Source: Rhodocyclaceae bacterium (GTDB taxonomy: Bacteria; Pseudomonadota; Gammaproteobacteria; Burkholderiales; Rhodocyclaceae). Taken from it: DNA of 64,000 nucleotides. Location: contig JAEUNL010000043.1 in NCBI GenBank assembly GCA_016791115.1, positions 1-64,000 of the forward strand. Reading direction: 5' to 3'. Under the pieces are notes generated by a model. The model was not told where the DNA came from. It saw only the letters and a program-made list of their open reading frames with translations, and searched no databases. Made by a program: the position numbers and the translations under genes. This document shows positions 33,341-42,606 of this stretch, piece by piece; within the stretch, counting starts at the first letter, position 1; each line of letters starts with the position of its first letter.

Positions 33341-33405
33341 GTTCATCCTCCTCGGACGGGTAACGGGATCGATGCGACGCGCGGTGGCGGCGCATCCGAC
33401 TCGCA

Positions 33406-33433
33406 AGATAGGGTTGAAGCACGCGACTTCAAG
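33406..33433 (-). promoter_or_regulatory. Sigma-32 (RpoH) heat-shock promoter of the hsp20 operon
   Basis: On the minus strand, -35 CTTGAAG (33433-33427), a 13-base spacer and -10 CCCTATCT (33413-33406). The consensus is CTTGAAA-N11..16-CCCCATNT, so only one base in each box differs. The -35 region is also a TTGAAG-N7-CTTCAA dyad. Expected start near 33399, about 60 bases before the first Hsp20 ATG. Confidence 0.75.
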
Positions 33434-33464
33434 AGGCCTGCGCCGGGCGTGCTGCGGGTCGGTG

Positions 33465-33485
33465 GGGCCGGCCTCGAGCCGGCCC
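33465..33485. other. GC hairpin near the end of the hybrid kinase gene
   Basis: GGGCCGGC-CTCGA-GCCGGCCC, an 8-bp perfect stem about 57 bases past the kinase stop. There is no T-run on the minus strand, so intrinsic termination is doubtful. Confidence 0.35.
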
Positions 33486-33541
33486 GTTTGGCACCGCTTC
33501 CGGCAACCGGCAGGGGAATCGTGGCGGGCCGGCGGTACCGG

Positions 33542-36007
33542 CTAGGCGGACGACGCCTCGGCCTCGCGCGTGGCGTCGGCTTGCCGCGCAGGGGCCCCTG
33601 ACGTGGCCGCGCTGTCCAGCCACTTGAGCACCTTGTCGAACAGCACGTCAGGGAACACGGGCTTGCCCAGAAAGTCGTTCATGCCGGCTTCCAGGCAGGC
33701 CCTGCGGTCGTCCTCGAAGGCGTTGGCCGTCATCGCCAGGACGGGTACGTCGCGCATGCCCGGCATGCCGCGCAGCCTGCGTGTCGCGTCGAGGCCGTTG
33801 AGGCGCGGCATCTGCATGTCCATCAGCACGAGGTCGTAGCGCCCGCCCGGGAGCATCGCGAGGGCTTGCTCCCCGTCTTCGGCCAGGTCGACCGCCAGTC
33901 CCGCCTCCTGCAGCAGTTCGCGCGCCACCTCGCGGTTGAACAACTCGTCCTCGACCACCAGGATGCGCGCGCCCGCATGTCGCTTGCGCAGCGCGATCTC
34001 CGGATCGGCGGTGTCGACGGCAGCGGGTTCGATCCATGCCGGCACCGATCGCACGAGGCGCACCGAGAACCAGAAGGTGCTGCCGAGTCCGACTTCACTA
34101 TTCACGCCGATGGTTCCGCCCATCAGTTCGACCAGCCGCCTGCAGATCGACAGCCCGAGTCCGGTGCCGCCATACTTGCGCGTCATCGAGCTGTCCGCCT
34201 GCTCGAACGCGTCGAACAGCCGCGCGCGATCGGCCTCGGCAATGCCGATGCCGGTGTCGACGACGTCGAAATGCAGCGTCACATCGCGCTGCGTTTCCTC
34301 GACCGGCCGCACCGCGACCTTGACCGAGCCCGCCGTGGTGAACTTGATCGCATTGCCGGCGAGGTTGAGAATCACCTGCGAAAGGCGCATCGGGTCGCCC
34401 AGCAGCGGCAGACGCGCCAGTTCGGGCGGAAGGTCGAAGACCAGCGCGAGGCGCCTGTCGGCCGCCGGCTTGCCGAGCATGCGGCCGATACCCTCGAACA
34501 CGCTGTCGAGACGGAACTCGATCTGTTCCAGATTCAGGCGCTCCGCCTCGATTCGCGTCACGTCGAGGATGTCGCTGATCAGCGAGAGCAGGTGGCGCGA
34601 GGCTTCCGTCACCTTGCCGAGCTGGGCAACCTGCTGCGGGTCGGTCGCGCGGCGCAGCGCGAGGTCCGTCATGCCGACTATCGCGTTGAGCGGCGTGCGC
34701 AATTCGTGGCTCATGTTCGCCAGGAAGGCCGATTTGGCGCGGTTGGCCGATTCGGCCGACTCCTTGGCGATGGAAAGCGCGAGCGTGCGGTCACGCACCA
34801 GTTGTTCGAGGTGGTCGCTGTAGCGCGCAAGTTCGCATTCGGCCTGCTTCTTCTCGGTGATGTCGTGGCCGACGCCCAGCACGCCGATCGGCCGCCCGTC
34901 CGCATCGCGCACCACCTGGTTCGACCAGCGCACGACCACCGTGCGGCCGTCGCGCGTGATGTTCTCGTTCTCGTTTTCCGCGTAGTGCCCGGGTTCCGCG
35001 AGGATTGCGGCAATCATCTCGCGCATGTCACGCCCCGAGGAGGACTCCGTTTCGGCGACGATGGTGCCGATCACGCTGCGGCCGAGGATCTCGGCGCTCG
35101 CGTAGCCGAAGAAGCGCTCGGCATACTCGTTGAAGTAGACGACGCGCCCTTCCAGATCCATGCGCATGATGATGGCGTTGGCGTTGATCACCAGCTCGCG
35201 GTACTTGGCCTCACTGTCGTGCAGCGCTGCATAGGCCTTTTCCAGGCTCGATTTCGAGACGGTCGTGTCCTGCAGCCCCTGCAGCAGACGATTGAAGGCG
35301 CGCGCCAGGGTGCCGACCTCGTCATCGGACGGCACCTTGACGCGCGCGCCGAGGTCGGACGTGTCGCCGCCCATGCGGTCGATCGAGTCGATCACCTCCT
35401 GCAAAGGAAGCGTGACGAAGCGCGATATCGCCACCACCAGCACCACCGAGCCGGCCAGCAGGAACACCAGGCCCAGGCCGACGATGTAGAACACCATGCG
35501 GCGCAGGCTCGCGTCGATCGCGCCGGCCGAAAGGCCGACCACCACCGAGCCGAGATGGGCGCCGTCCGGCGCGATGATCGGCTCGCTGGCCGCGTAGCCG
35601 CTGCTGCCATCGAGGTCGAAGCCGAGAATCCCCGCCTTGCTGCTGCGCGCCGCCGCCAGCAGCCCCGGCGTGGCGAGCAGGTCGCCGCCGCTGCGTGCTT
35701 CGTCGCTGTGGAACAGGATCCTGCCATCCGGGTCGGCGACCAGCGCAAACGCAATGCCGTCGTAGGTCGCGACCACGTCCTGGCACTGCTTCTCGAATCC
35801 GACCAGGTTGTCGAGCCGGATGCCGAGTTGCAGGATGCGGTCGATCTGGATCTTCAGCCCTTGCGCGACGGCAAGCGAGCGCGACTGCAGCGACGCGACG
35901 TAAGCGCCGGAGAACAGGTAGGTCGTGGCAGTCAGCACCACGCCCATGCCGAGCAGCGTGACGCTGGCGGCGATGATCAGGATCTTGAGCCGCAGCCCGA
36001 ACCTCAT
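33542..36007 (-). CDS. Hybrid sensor histidine kinase (periplasmic sensor, HAMP, PAS, HK, receiver)
   Basis: 821 residues. TM1 is about 8-30, an extracytoplasmic Cache-like domain 35-168, TM2 171-195, HAMP 196-250, and PAS 265-390 (ending GVGHDITEKKQ). HisKA carries His434 in NMSHELRTPLN. The HATPase domain (540-655) has NAIKF, DTGIGIA and KYGGTGLGLS. A C-terminal receiver (about 680-800) has Asp730 in LVLMDMQMPRLNG. There is no DNA-binding output, so a separate phosphotransfer partner is needed; none is in the window. The upstream gene, 24 bp away, encodes a periplasmic binding protein, a likely ligand-presenting partner. Confidence 0.9.
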   Translation of the reverse strand: MRFGLRLKILIIAASVTLLGMGVVLTATTYLFSGAYVASLQSRSLAVAQGLKIQIDRILQLGIRLDNLVGFEKQCQDVVATYDGIAFALVADPDGRILFHSDEARSGGDLLATPGLLAAARSSKAGILGFDLDGSSGYAASEPIIAPDGAHLGSVVVGLSAGAIDASLRRMVFYIVGLGLVFLLAGSVVLVVAISRFVTLPLQEVIDSIDRMGGDTSDLGARVKVPSDDEVGTLARAFNRLLQGLQDTTVSKSSLEKAYAALHDSEAKYRELVINANAIIMRMDLEGRVVYFNEYAERFFGYASAEILGRSVIGTIVAETESSSGRDMREMIAAILAEPGHYAENENENITRDGRTVVVRWSNQVVRDADGRPIGVLGVGHDITEKKQAECELARYSDHLEQLVRDRTLALSIAKESAESANRAKSAFLANMSHELRTPLNAIVGMTDLALRRATDPQQVAQLGKVTEASRHLLSLISDILDVTRIEAERLNLEQIEFRLDSVFEGIGRMLGKPAADRRLALVFDLPPELARLPLLGDPMRLSQVILNLAGNAIKFTTAGSVKVAVRPVEETQRDVTLHFDVVDTGIGIAEADRARLFDAFEQADSSMTRKYGGTGLGLSICRRLVELMGGTIGVNSEVGLGSTFWFSVRLVRSVPAWIEPAAVDTADPEIALRKRHAGARILVVEDELFNREVARELLQEAGLAVDLAEDGEQALAMLPGGRYDLVLMDMQMPRLNGLDATRRLRGMPGMRDVPVLAMTANAFEDDRRACLEAGMNDFLGKPVFPDVLFDKVLKWLDSAATSGAPARQADATREAEASSA

Positions 36008-36031
36008 CGCTCAGCCCTCATCGCCCGTCCT

Positions 36032-37156
36032 TCACTGCTGCGCCCACTCGTAGCCCTGAATCACCTCGGCGGAAAGCAGCAGCGCGGCATCGACCTTCAG
36101 CCCGAGCTTGCGCGCACGAGCGAGGTTGATGACCGGCAGTCCCTTGACCGTCGGCGCCATCGCGAAGCTCGCCGGACTGCGCCCTTCGGCCAGGATGGCA
36201 CGCGCCATGCGCCCCGCAGCGCGACCTTGTTCGCGTTCCGAGACCGTTGCCGCACACAGCGTGCCGTAGTGCACGCGATCGACCCAGAAGGCGAAATCGG
36301 GCAGCGCACTGTTCTCGACCGTCCATTGCTGCACGGTCTGGTAAGGCACGTTCCTGCCGTTCGCGTCCTTCAGATTGAAGATGCCGATGGTGCCGACCAC
36401 GTCCGCATCGCGCTGGTACGCCGTGATCCTGCGCTGGTACTCGGCAAAAGTCGTCACGACGTCGTTGGCGACGATCTGCATGTCGGGCAACTGGGACATC
36501 GCCTGCACGATGCGTGCGCGCACCGGATCCCACATCTTCGCGTCGTCGAACAGCAGCGCGATGCGCCTTGCATTCGGTGCCATGCGGCGCACCAGCCGGA
36601 CCGATTCGACAAAGTGCTCCTGCTCGAGCACACCGGTGACGTTGGTGCTGCCGACAAAGCCGTAGTTCGCCGGATCGGCATTGACGCCGCTGAACACGAA
36701 CGGCAGCGGCCGATTGACGAACCGCCGCACGAAGTATTCCTGCGCATCGTCGTCACTGGTGTAGACGAGATCGGGCTTCCAGTCCTCCACCAGCGCACGC
36801 GCTTCGGCCGCCTTGCGTTCCTTCTCCTCCTTCGAGCTGTTGCGCTTGGTGTCCATCTGGAACACCTGGTAGGTCACGTCGAGCCCCTTGAGCGCTTCCT
36901 GGAAACCCTCGAACTGCCGGTCGGTCCAGCGCCACGGCGAGTGATAGCTCATCACGTGGAGCACGCGATAGTTCTTCTTGTCCGCCGCAGGCGTTCCCGC
37001 TGCGGCTGCAGGCTGGGCCGTCAGGGCGAGCAGGGCGACGCCGAGCAGCGCCAAGCTGGCGAACCACGCGGCGGGACGCCAATGCCGTTGTCCATGGAGC
37101 GCGCCCGCCGTGCCACCGGCCGCCGGATCCACGCCTGCCACGAAACTGCGGTTCAT
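36032..37156 (-). CDS. Orphan ABC-type periplasmic substrate-binding protein
   Basis: 374 residues. An N-terminal hydrophobic segment (WFASLALLGVALLALTAQPA) acts as signal or anchor after a 30-residue polar leader. The mature part, KKNYRVLHVMSYHSPWRWTD, LVYTSDDDAQEYFVRRF, PFVFSGVNADPANYGF, resembles the PF04392-type ABC substrate-binding family. No permease or ATPase accompanies it; it is followed at 24 bp by a hybrid sensor kinase. A sensory rather than transport role is inferred. Confidence 0.8.
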   Translation of the reverse strand: MNRSFVAGVDPAAGGTAGALHGQRHWRPAAWFASLALLGVALLALTAQPAAAAGTPAADKKNYRVLHVMSYHSPWRWTDRQFEGFQEALKGLDVTYQVFQMDTKRNSSKEEKERKAAEARALVEDWKPDLVYTSDDDAQEYFVRRFVNRPLPFVFSGVNADPANYGFVGSTNVTGVLEQEHFVESVRLVRRMAPNARRIALLFDDAKMWDPVRARIVQAMSQLPDMQIVANDVVTTFAEYQRRITAYQRDADVVGTIGIFNLKDANGRNVPYQTVQQWTVENSALPDFAFWVDRVHYGTLCAATVSEREQGRAAGRMARAILAEGRSPASFAMAPTVKGLPVINLARARKLGLKVDAALLLSAEVIQGYEWAQQ

Positions 37157-37238
37157 CTGACCTCCCCTGCGCAGAGTCTATCGCGATCGATGCATAACGG
37201 CTGTTCCAGCTTGCGACTGAAGGCTCGGACGGCCGCAT

Positions 37239-37350
37239 GCCGGCATGGGATGCGGTTGACTCTGCGAGCCGCCGCCCTGCAACCCGCATGGATAGACGAT
37301 CCCGGGGCAGGCGTGCCGGAAAGCCAGGCGGGATGGGCCTCCCAGGCCAC
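37239..37350. repeat. Dispersed intergenic repeat, copy C
   Basis: CCCTGCAACCCGCATGGAT ends at 37293; a GGCAGGCGTGCCGGAAAGCC block (37306-37325) is followed by AGGCGGGATGG. These match copies A, B and D. It lies in the 202-bp gap between the GFA gene and the binding-protein gene. Confidence 0.6.
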
Positions 37351-37358
37351 TCCCCGGC

Positions 37359-37748
37359 TCAGCGTTCGTCCACGTGCTGCGGCAGGTCGCCCATCGGCAG
37401 CCAGGGCATGCGGGTAGCGGACCAGATGTGCCGCGTTGGCGGATGGCTTTCGGGGTGTTCGAGGGTGGCGGTCGTGACGTCGATGGTGCCCGGCCAGTCG
37501 GCATGCTCGAAGGCAAGCTGGGCACCACAGCCAGGGCAGAAGAAGCGCAGCGCCGGCGGCGAAGAGCGGTAGCGCGTCGGGGTGCCGGCCGTCCAGCGGA
37601 ATCGCGCATGCGGCACGGTCGCCCAGGTCACCAGCGGCGCGCCGCTGGTACGGCGGCAGATCGTGCAATGGCAGTTTGCGACGTCGTCCAGCGTATCGAC
37701 GTCGATCTCGTAGCGGCAGGCGCCGCAATGGCAGGCGCCGCGGATCAT
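37359..37748 (-). CDS. GFA-family (DUF636) zinc protein
   Basis: 129 residues. The zinc cysteines GACHCGACRYEI and CHCTICRRTSGAP, and FFCPGCGAQL, define the glutathione-dependent formaldehyde-activating (Gfa/CENP-V) fold. Members rarely prove to be true Gfa; function is unassigned. Its ATG overlaps the cupin stop (four bases), so it is part of the cupin-puuB-speB minus-strand unit. Confidence 0.85.
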   Translation of the reverse strand: MIRGACHCGACRYEIDVDTLDDVANCHCTICRRTSGAPLVTWATVPHARFRWTAGTPTRYRSSPPALRFFCPGCGAQLAFEHADWPGTIDVTTATLEHPESHPPTRHIWSATRMPWLPMGDLPQHVDER

Positions 37749-38128
37749 TGCGCCGCCGGCGCGATGCGGCAGATCACGTAATGCTTGCGGCAGGACGCGA
37801 GGGTTTCCCAGATACCGCGAAACCCCGCAGGGATCACGAAGGAATCGCCGACACGGAACTCGCGGCTGCGGCCGGCCTCGTCGCTGAGCCGCACGCGGCC
37901 TTCGAGCAGGTGGCAGAACTCGTACTCGTCGTCATCGTAGGCGACACGCCAGGCGCCCGGCTCGCAGCACCACTCGCCGACGTTGAGCCGGCCGCCTGCG
38001 CCGCCGTAGTCGTTGCGCGCCGATTGCTCGGGCCGGCCGTGGAGTACCCTGGCCGGCTCGGGGGCAAAGCGTTCGATCTCGACAGGCGTTTCGCCGAGCA
38101 GCACGAGGTCGTCGATGCACACTGTCAT
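37745..38128 (-). CDS. Cupin-domain protein
   Basis: 127 residues. A single cupin barrel: EYEFCHLLEGRVRLSDEAGR and FRVGDSFVIPAGFRGIWETL. Proteins of this cupin_3 type are common beside gamma-glutamylputrescine oxidase genes, but their role is unknown. It lies ten bases downstream of puuB. Confidence 0.82.
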   Translation of the reverse strand: MTVCIDDLVLLGETPVEIERFAPEPARVLHGRPEQSARNDYGGAGGRLNVGEWCCEPGAWRVAYDDDEYEFCHLLEGRVRLSDEAGRSREFRVGDSFVIPAGFRGIWETLASCRKHYVICRIAPAAQ

Positions 38129-38137
38129 GAAGTCCTT

Positions 38138-39427
38138 CTACAGCAGGTCGCGCAGGCGATAGTAGAGCATGCCCAACACCAGCGCTGGCGTGCGCAGCAA
38201 CCGCCCGCCGGGGAACGGGTGATGCGAAAGCCGCGCATAGAGATCGAAGCGCGATGCCTGCCCGGCGATGGCATCGGCCACCAGCTTGCCGGCCATGCCG
38301 GCGAGCACCACACCGTGGCCCGAGAATCCCTGCAGGTAATAGATGTTCGGCTCGACGCGACCGAAGTCCGGCGCGCGATTCATCGTGATGTCGACGAAAC
38401 CGCCCCACTGGTATTCGATCGCGATGTCCGGGTCGATCTGGGGGAACACGCGGCGCATGCGCGCCTTCATGCTTTGCGCGAGATTGGGTGGCGTCACCGT
38501 GCTGTAGCTGACGCGCCCGCCATACAGCATGCGGTTGTCGCGGCTCAGGCGGAAATAGTCGAGCACGAAGTTGGTGTCGCAAACCGCCGCGCGGTCGCGG
38601 ATCAGCGACGCCGCCTGCGCCTCGGGCAGTGGCGCGGTGCCGACGATGTAGGTGCCGACCGGCATGATGCGCGACTCGAGCTTCGGCACGAGGTCGCCCA
38701 AATAGACATTGCCGGCCAGCAGCACGAAATCGCATCGCACCTCGCCGGCAACCGTTTTCACACGCGCTGCCGCGCCGCGCTCGATCGCGGTTACCCGGCT
38801 GTGTTCGAAGATCCGCACGCCGCATGCGCGCGCCGCCTGAGCGAGGCCGAGGCAGTACTTGAGCGGATGCAGGTGGCCCGAGTGGCTGTCGTGCAGGCCG
38901 GCGTGGAAGCGCGAACTGGCGATCCAGTTGCCCACATCGGCGTGATCGATCCAGCGCCAGTGCGGATAGGCGTAATCCCGCTGCGCAGTCTCGAACCACT
39001 GGCGCAATGCGCGCGCCTTGCGTTCACCGACCGCGAGCGAGAGATAGCCGGGCACGAAATCGCAGTCGATGCCGAACTCGGCAATGCGCGCGCGGATCAG
39101 GTCGAGGCCTTCGACGGTCACATTCCAGGCGCGCTTTGCGTCTGCCGCCCCGAGCTGCTGCTCGATTGCATCGTCGCTTGCATGCCCGACCAGGGCCTGG
39201 CCACCGTTGCGTCCCGACGCACCCCAGCCGACGCGCTCGCCTTCGAGCACGATCACGGAATGGCCGCGCCGCGCCAGTTCGATTGCCGCAGACAGCCCCG
39301 CGTATCCGCCGCCGACGACGCACACGTCGGCCCGCTCGGCACCCGCCAGCGACGGCGCCGCGGGCGGACGCCGCACGCTGGCCGCGTAGTACGACTGACT
39401 GGTCAGCGCTTCCTCGCTGGCAAGCAT
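38138..39427 (-). CDS. puuB: Gamma-glutamylputrescine oxidase-type FAD oxidoreductase
   Basis: 429-residue DAO-family flavoprotein. The start MLASEEALTSQSYYAASVRR and the FAD motif VCVVGGGYAGLSAAIELARRG are near-identical in style to PuuB; GERVGWGASGRNGGQ is the family flavin block, and YLQGFSGHGVVLAGMAGKL is the C-terminal FAD contact. It oxidises gamma-glutamylputrescine to the aldehyde, NH3 and H2O2, feeding PuuC. GGAGAAG upstream supports the start. It follows the agmatinase gene by 13 bp. Confidence 0.88.
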   Translation of the reverse strand: MLASEEALTSQSYYAASVRRPPAAPSLAGAERADVCVVGGGYAGLSAAIELARRGHSVIVLEGERVGWGASGRNGGQALVGHASDDAIEQQLGAADAKRAWNVTVEGLDLIRARIAEFGIDCDFVPGYLSLAVGERKARALRQWFETAQRDYAYPHWRWIDHADVGNWIASSRFHAGLHDSHSGHLHPLKYCLGLAQAARACGVRIFEHSRVTAIERGAAARVKTVAGEVRCDFVLLAGNVYLGDLVPKLESRIMPVGTYIVGTAPLPEAQAASLIRDRAAVCDTNFVLDYFRLSRDNRMLYGGRVSYSTVTPPNLAQSMKARMRRVFPQIDPDIAIEYQWGGFVDITMNRAPDFGRVEPNIYYLQGFSGHGVVLAGMAGKLVADAIAGQASRFDLYARLSHHPFPGGRLLRTPALVLGMLYYRLRDLL

Positions 39428-39440
39428 GTCGCTTCTCCGG

Positions 39441-40376
39441 TTAACGGGCCGCGCGCGCGATGCGCCCGGCGAGATAGGTCCACACGAACGTCGAGGCCGC
39501 ATTCACCGTGAGTTCGGACACATCGTACGGCGGCGAAACCTCGACGCAATCCATGCCGACGAAATCGAGATCGGCCAGCTCCTCGAGCAGCGTCAGCACC
39601 TGGGCCGTGGTCAGGCCGCCCGGTTCGGGCGTGCCGGTGCCGGGCGCGAACGCGGGGTCGAGGCAATCGATGTCGATCGTCAGATACACGGGCGCGGCCG
39701 CCGCGCGCATGCGCCGCCGAATCTCGTCGATGACGAAGGCAAGCTGCGCCGGGTTCTCGGCACCGCGCAGTTCGCGCGCGGTGAACACGCGGCCGCCGAT
39801 GCGGTTCACATACTCCCGCGCTTCCTTCTGGCCCGAAGAGCGGATGCCAACCTGCACCGTCGCCGCCGGAATCACCAGGCCTTCCTGGATCGCCTCCCAG
39901 GTCCAGGTTCCGTGGCCCGACGGTTCTCCGAAATGGTCCTTCCAGGTGTCGCAGTGCGCATCGAAATGGAGCAGCGCCAGCGGGCGGCCGATCACCTTGC
40001 GATAGGCGCGCAGCAGCGGCAGCGTGATCGAGTGGTCGCCGCCGAGCCAGGCCATGTGGTGTGCAGCGAGTAGCTCCTCCGCCAGCGGCGCAAGCGCGGC
40101 ACGCATCGCCTCCAGCGAGGTGTTGGGCAGCGCCAGATCGCCCGCGTCGCACAGATGGCCGACCGGCGAAACGTCGAAGTGCGGATGTTCGCCATCGCAC
40201 AGCATCTGGCTGGCGCGCCGGACCGCGGCCGGGCCGAATCGCGCGCCGGGCCGGTTGGTGACCGAGCCGTCCCAGGCAATGCCGGCCACGCAATAGCGGC
40301 GCTGCGCCGCCTGGGCGCGCGGCGGTTCGAGCAGGAAGCCGCCCGAGGACAAATAGGGAAAGGCGTGATCGCTCAT
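39441..40376 (-). CDS. speB: Agmatinase-family ureohydrolase
   Basis: 311 residues. Binuclear manganese ligands: His in LGGDHSITLP, HFDAHCDTW, and DIDCLDPAFAPGTGTPEPGG. These are agmatinase/ureohydrolase signatures. Likely reaction: agmatine to putrescine + urea; a guanidino-acid hydrolase (guanidinobutyrase) cannot be excluded by sequence alone. AGGAG stands before the ATG. It would connect arginine-derived agmatine to the putrescine pathway. It is divergent from the aminotransferase gene. Confidence 0.85.
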   Translation of the reverse strand: MSDHAFPYLSSGGFLLEPPRAQAAQRRYCVAGIAWDGSVTNRPGARFGPAAVRRASQMLCDGEHPHFDVSPVGHLCDAGDLALPNTSLEAMRAALAPLAEELLAAHHMAWLGGDHSITLPLLRAYRKVIGRPLALLHFDAHCDTWKDHFGEPSGHGTWTWEAIQEGLVIPAATVQVGIRSSGQKEAREYVNRIGGRVFTARELRGAENPAQLAFVIDEIRRRMRAAAAPVYLTIDIDCLDPAFAPGTGTPEPGGLTTAQVLTLLEELADLDFVGMDCVEVSPPYDVSELTVNAASTFVWTYLAGRIARAAR

Positions 40377-40524
40377 CGGTCGGTCTCCTGATACGGCGGG
40401 CGCGCGGCGCCCCGCTCGCCGTTCGGCGCGCCAAAATGGCGCTATCGTTATTAACAATTGTCCAAGCCGATGGTACCATTCGTTTCCCGTCGCTGCCATA
40501 CTCGGCAAGCCCGCCCGAACCGCC
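40377..40524. promoter_or_regulatory. Divergent promoter region of the second polyamine locus
   Basis: This AT-richer gap contains the palindrome ATGGTACCAT (40470-40479) and GTTA-T-TAAC (40447-40455). The TGGTA/TACCA half-sites also occur spaced by 10 bases in the ald-regulator region at 17750-17769, so one regulator may serve both loci (inference). Confidence 0.45.
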
Positions 40525-41877
40525 ATGACACGCATCGCCCGCAACCGCATCGCAGCCCTGCGCGCCGAAGAAGCGCAACGCTTCGTCGCGCTGCATCCGC
40601 GCAGCGTCGCGCTGGCCGAACCGACGGCGCGGCATTTCCTGTTCGGCGTGCCGATGCACTGGATGAACGACTGGTCGCCGCCGACGCCGCTGTTTGCCGC
40701 CTGCGCGCAGGGTGCGCGCTTCACCTGCGCCGACGGCATCGAGCACGCCGACTTCTGTCTCGGCGACACCGGCGCGATGTTCGGCCACAGTCCGCCGCCG
40801 GTGGCCGCCGCCCTCGCCCGGCAGGCTGCGCGCGGCTATACGACGATGCTCCCGTCCGAAGACGCGGCCGCCGTCGGCGAGCTGCTGACCGAGCGCTTCG
40901 GCCTGCCGTTCTGGCAACTTGCACTGACAGCGACCGACGCCAACCGCTTCGTGCTGCGCTGGGCGCGCGCAGTCACCGGCCGCAAGCAGATCGTGGTGTT
41001 CAACGGCTGCTATCACGGCACGGTCGATGACGTGTTCGTCGATCTGGTCGATGGCAAGCCGGCACAGCGCGACAGCCTGCTTGGCCAGGCCCACGACTTG
41101 CGCCAGTTCACCCGCGTGGTCGAGTTCAACGACATCGCCGCGCTCGAAGCCGCGCTGGCCGACGGTCAGGTCGCCTGCGTGATTACCGAACCGGCGCTCA
41201 CCAACATCGGCATGGTGCTGCCCGCCCCAGGATTCCTCGATGCCGTTCGCGAACTCACGCAGCGCCACGGCAGCCTGCTGGTTTTCGACGAGACGCACAC
41301 CATCAGCACCGGCCTCGGCGGCTGGACGCGAACGTACGGCCCGACGCCCGACATGCTGGTGCTAGGCAAACCGGTCGCCGGCGGACTGCCGTGCGCGGTG
41401 TATGGCTTCAATGCCGATCTCGCCGAACGCATGCGCCGCGCCAAGGCCGAGGCTCCGCCGGGCCACTCCGGCATCGGCACCACGCTGTCCGGCAACATGC
41501 TCGGCATCGCGGCGCTGCGCGCCAACCTGGCCGAGGTGATGACCGGCGACGCCTATGCCACGATGCTGCCGCTTGCCGAGCGGCTTGCTACCGGCCTGCG
41601 CGAAATCATCGCGCGCCACAGGTTGCCCTGGTGCGTGACACGCGTCGGGGCACGCTGCGAATTCCAGTTCTGCAGCACGGCGCCGCGCAACGGCAGCGAA
41701 GCCGGCGCTGCCGACGATCACGAACTGTCGCAGGCGATGCACCTCGCACTGCTCAACCGCGGCGCGATGATCACGCCCTTCCACAACATGATGCTGGTCT
41801 GCCCCGCCACCACCGGCGCAGACATCGATCACCTGCTCGCGGCTTTCGACGCAGTGCTCGACCGCCTGACCGCATGA
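40525..41877 (+). CDS. Class-III aminotransferase (glutamate-1-semialdehyde mutase-like group)
   Basis: 450 residues. PLP blocks: FCLGDTGAMFGHSPPPVAAA, VVFNGCYHGTVDDVFVDL, LLVFDETHTISTGLGGWTR and the lysine in MLVLGKPVAGGLPCAVYG. It resembles the HemL-like side of the class more than GabT or SpuC. In this locus an omega-amine or beta-amino acid substrate is likely, but not proven. The following glutamine amidotransferase overlaps its stop (ATGA). Confidence 0.83.
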   Translation: MTRIARNRIAALRAEEAQRFVALHPRSVALAEPTARHFLFGVPMHWMNDWSPPTPLFAACAQGARFTCADGIEHADFCLGDTGAMFGHSPPPVAAALARQAARGYTTMLPSEDAAAVGELLTERFGLPFWQLALTATDANRFVLRWARAVTGRKQIVVFNGCYHGTVDDVFVDLVDGKPAQRDSLLGQAHDLRQFTRVVEFNDIAALEAALADGQVACVITEPALTNIGMVLPAPGFLDAVRELTQRHGSLLVFDETHTISTGLGGWTRTYGPTPDMLVLGKPVAGGLPCAVYGFNADLAERMRRAKAEAPPGHSGIGTTLSGNMLGIAALRANLAEVMTGDAYATMLPLAERLATGLREIIARHRLPWCVTRVGARCEFQFCSTAPRNGSEAGAADDHELSQAMHLALLNRGAMITPFHNMMLVCPATTGADIDHLLAAFDAVLDRLTA

Positions 41878-42584
41878 AGCCGGTCGCCGTCATCCAGAAC
41901 GCCGACAACGACGGCCCGGGCCATTTCGGCGATTTCATGGCGATACGCGGCGTGCCGATGCAGGTATTCCACGCCTGGGCCGGCGACGCCCTGCCAGCCT
42001 CCCCCGATGCGTTCAGCGGCCTTTGCGTGCTCGGCGGGCCGATGAGCGTGAATGACGCGCTGCCCAGCCTGCGGCGCACCGAGGCGCTGATCCGCGCCGC
42101 CATCGCGGACGACGTACCGGTACTGGGCCACTGTCTCGGCGGACAGTTGATGGCCACCGCCCTCGGCGCACGCGTCTTGCCCGCTGCGCAGCGCGAGATC
42201 GGCTGGATCGAAATCGCCGGCCGCGCCGGAACCGCGGCAGGCGAGTGGTTCGGCAGCGATGCGTTCAGCATTTTCCACTGGCACGGCGACACGTTCTCGG
42301 TGCCGGCCGGCGCCGAGCACCTGGCGACCAGCGTGTTCTGCCGCAACCAGGCTTTCGCCTGCGGCCGCCTGCATCTGGCGATGCAATTCCACTGCGAGAT
42401 CACGAACGACAAGATCGAGAACTGGATCACCAGCGACGCCGGCCGCAGCGAAATCGCCGCACATCCCGCCGCCAGCGTGCAGTCTCCCGATCACATCAGC
42501 GGCCTGACGCCTAAGCACATCGCCGCCAGCATGGCGGTCGCCGATCACATCTACACGCGCTGGATGCGCAACCTGCGCGCCTGA
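41874..42584 (+). CDS. Class-I glutamine amidotransferase-like protein
   Basis: 236 residues. Nucleophile cysteine in [16 protein letters not shown]; the His-Glu pair is in [21 protein letters not shown] is a GATase block of the GuaA-like YfeJ/GAT1 group. Translationally coupled to the aminotransferase. It may hydrolyse a gamma-glutamyl intermediate, as PuuD does, but the substrate is unknown. Confidence 0.85.
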   Translation: MKPVAVIQNADNDGPGHFGDFMAIRGVPMQVFHAWAGDALPASPDAFSGLCVLGGPMSVNDALPSLRRTEALIRAAIADDVPVLGHCLGGQLMATALGARVLPAAQREIGWIEIAGRAGTAAGEWFGSDAFSIFHWHGDTFSVPAGAEHLATSVFCRNQAFACGRLHLAMQFHCEITNDKIENWITSDAGRSEIAAHPAASVQSPDHISGLTPKHIAASMAVADHIYTRWMRNLRA

Positions 42585-42606
42585 TATCCCGAAGAAGGAG
42601 ACACCG

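Noticed and set aside
33866-37417. A plus-strand open frame of over 1,100 codons
   Set aside because: It lies antisense to the hybrid kinase and binding protein, is Arg/His/Gln-rich with no domain, and is a GC-rich shadow frame.
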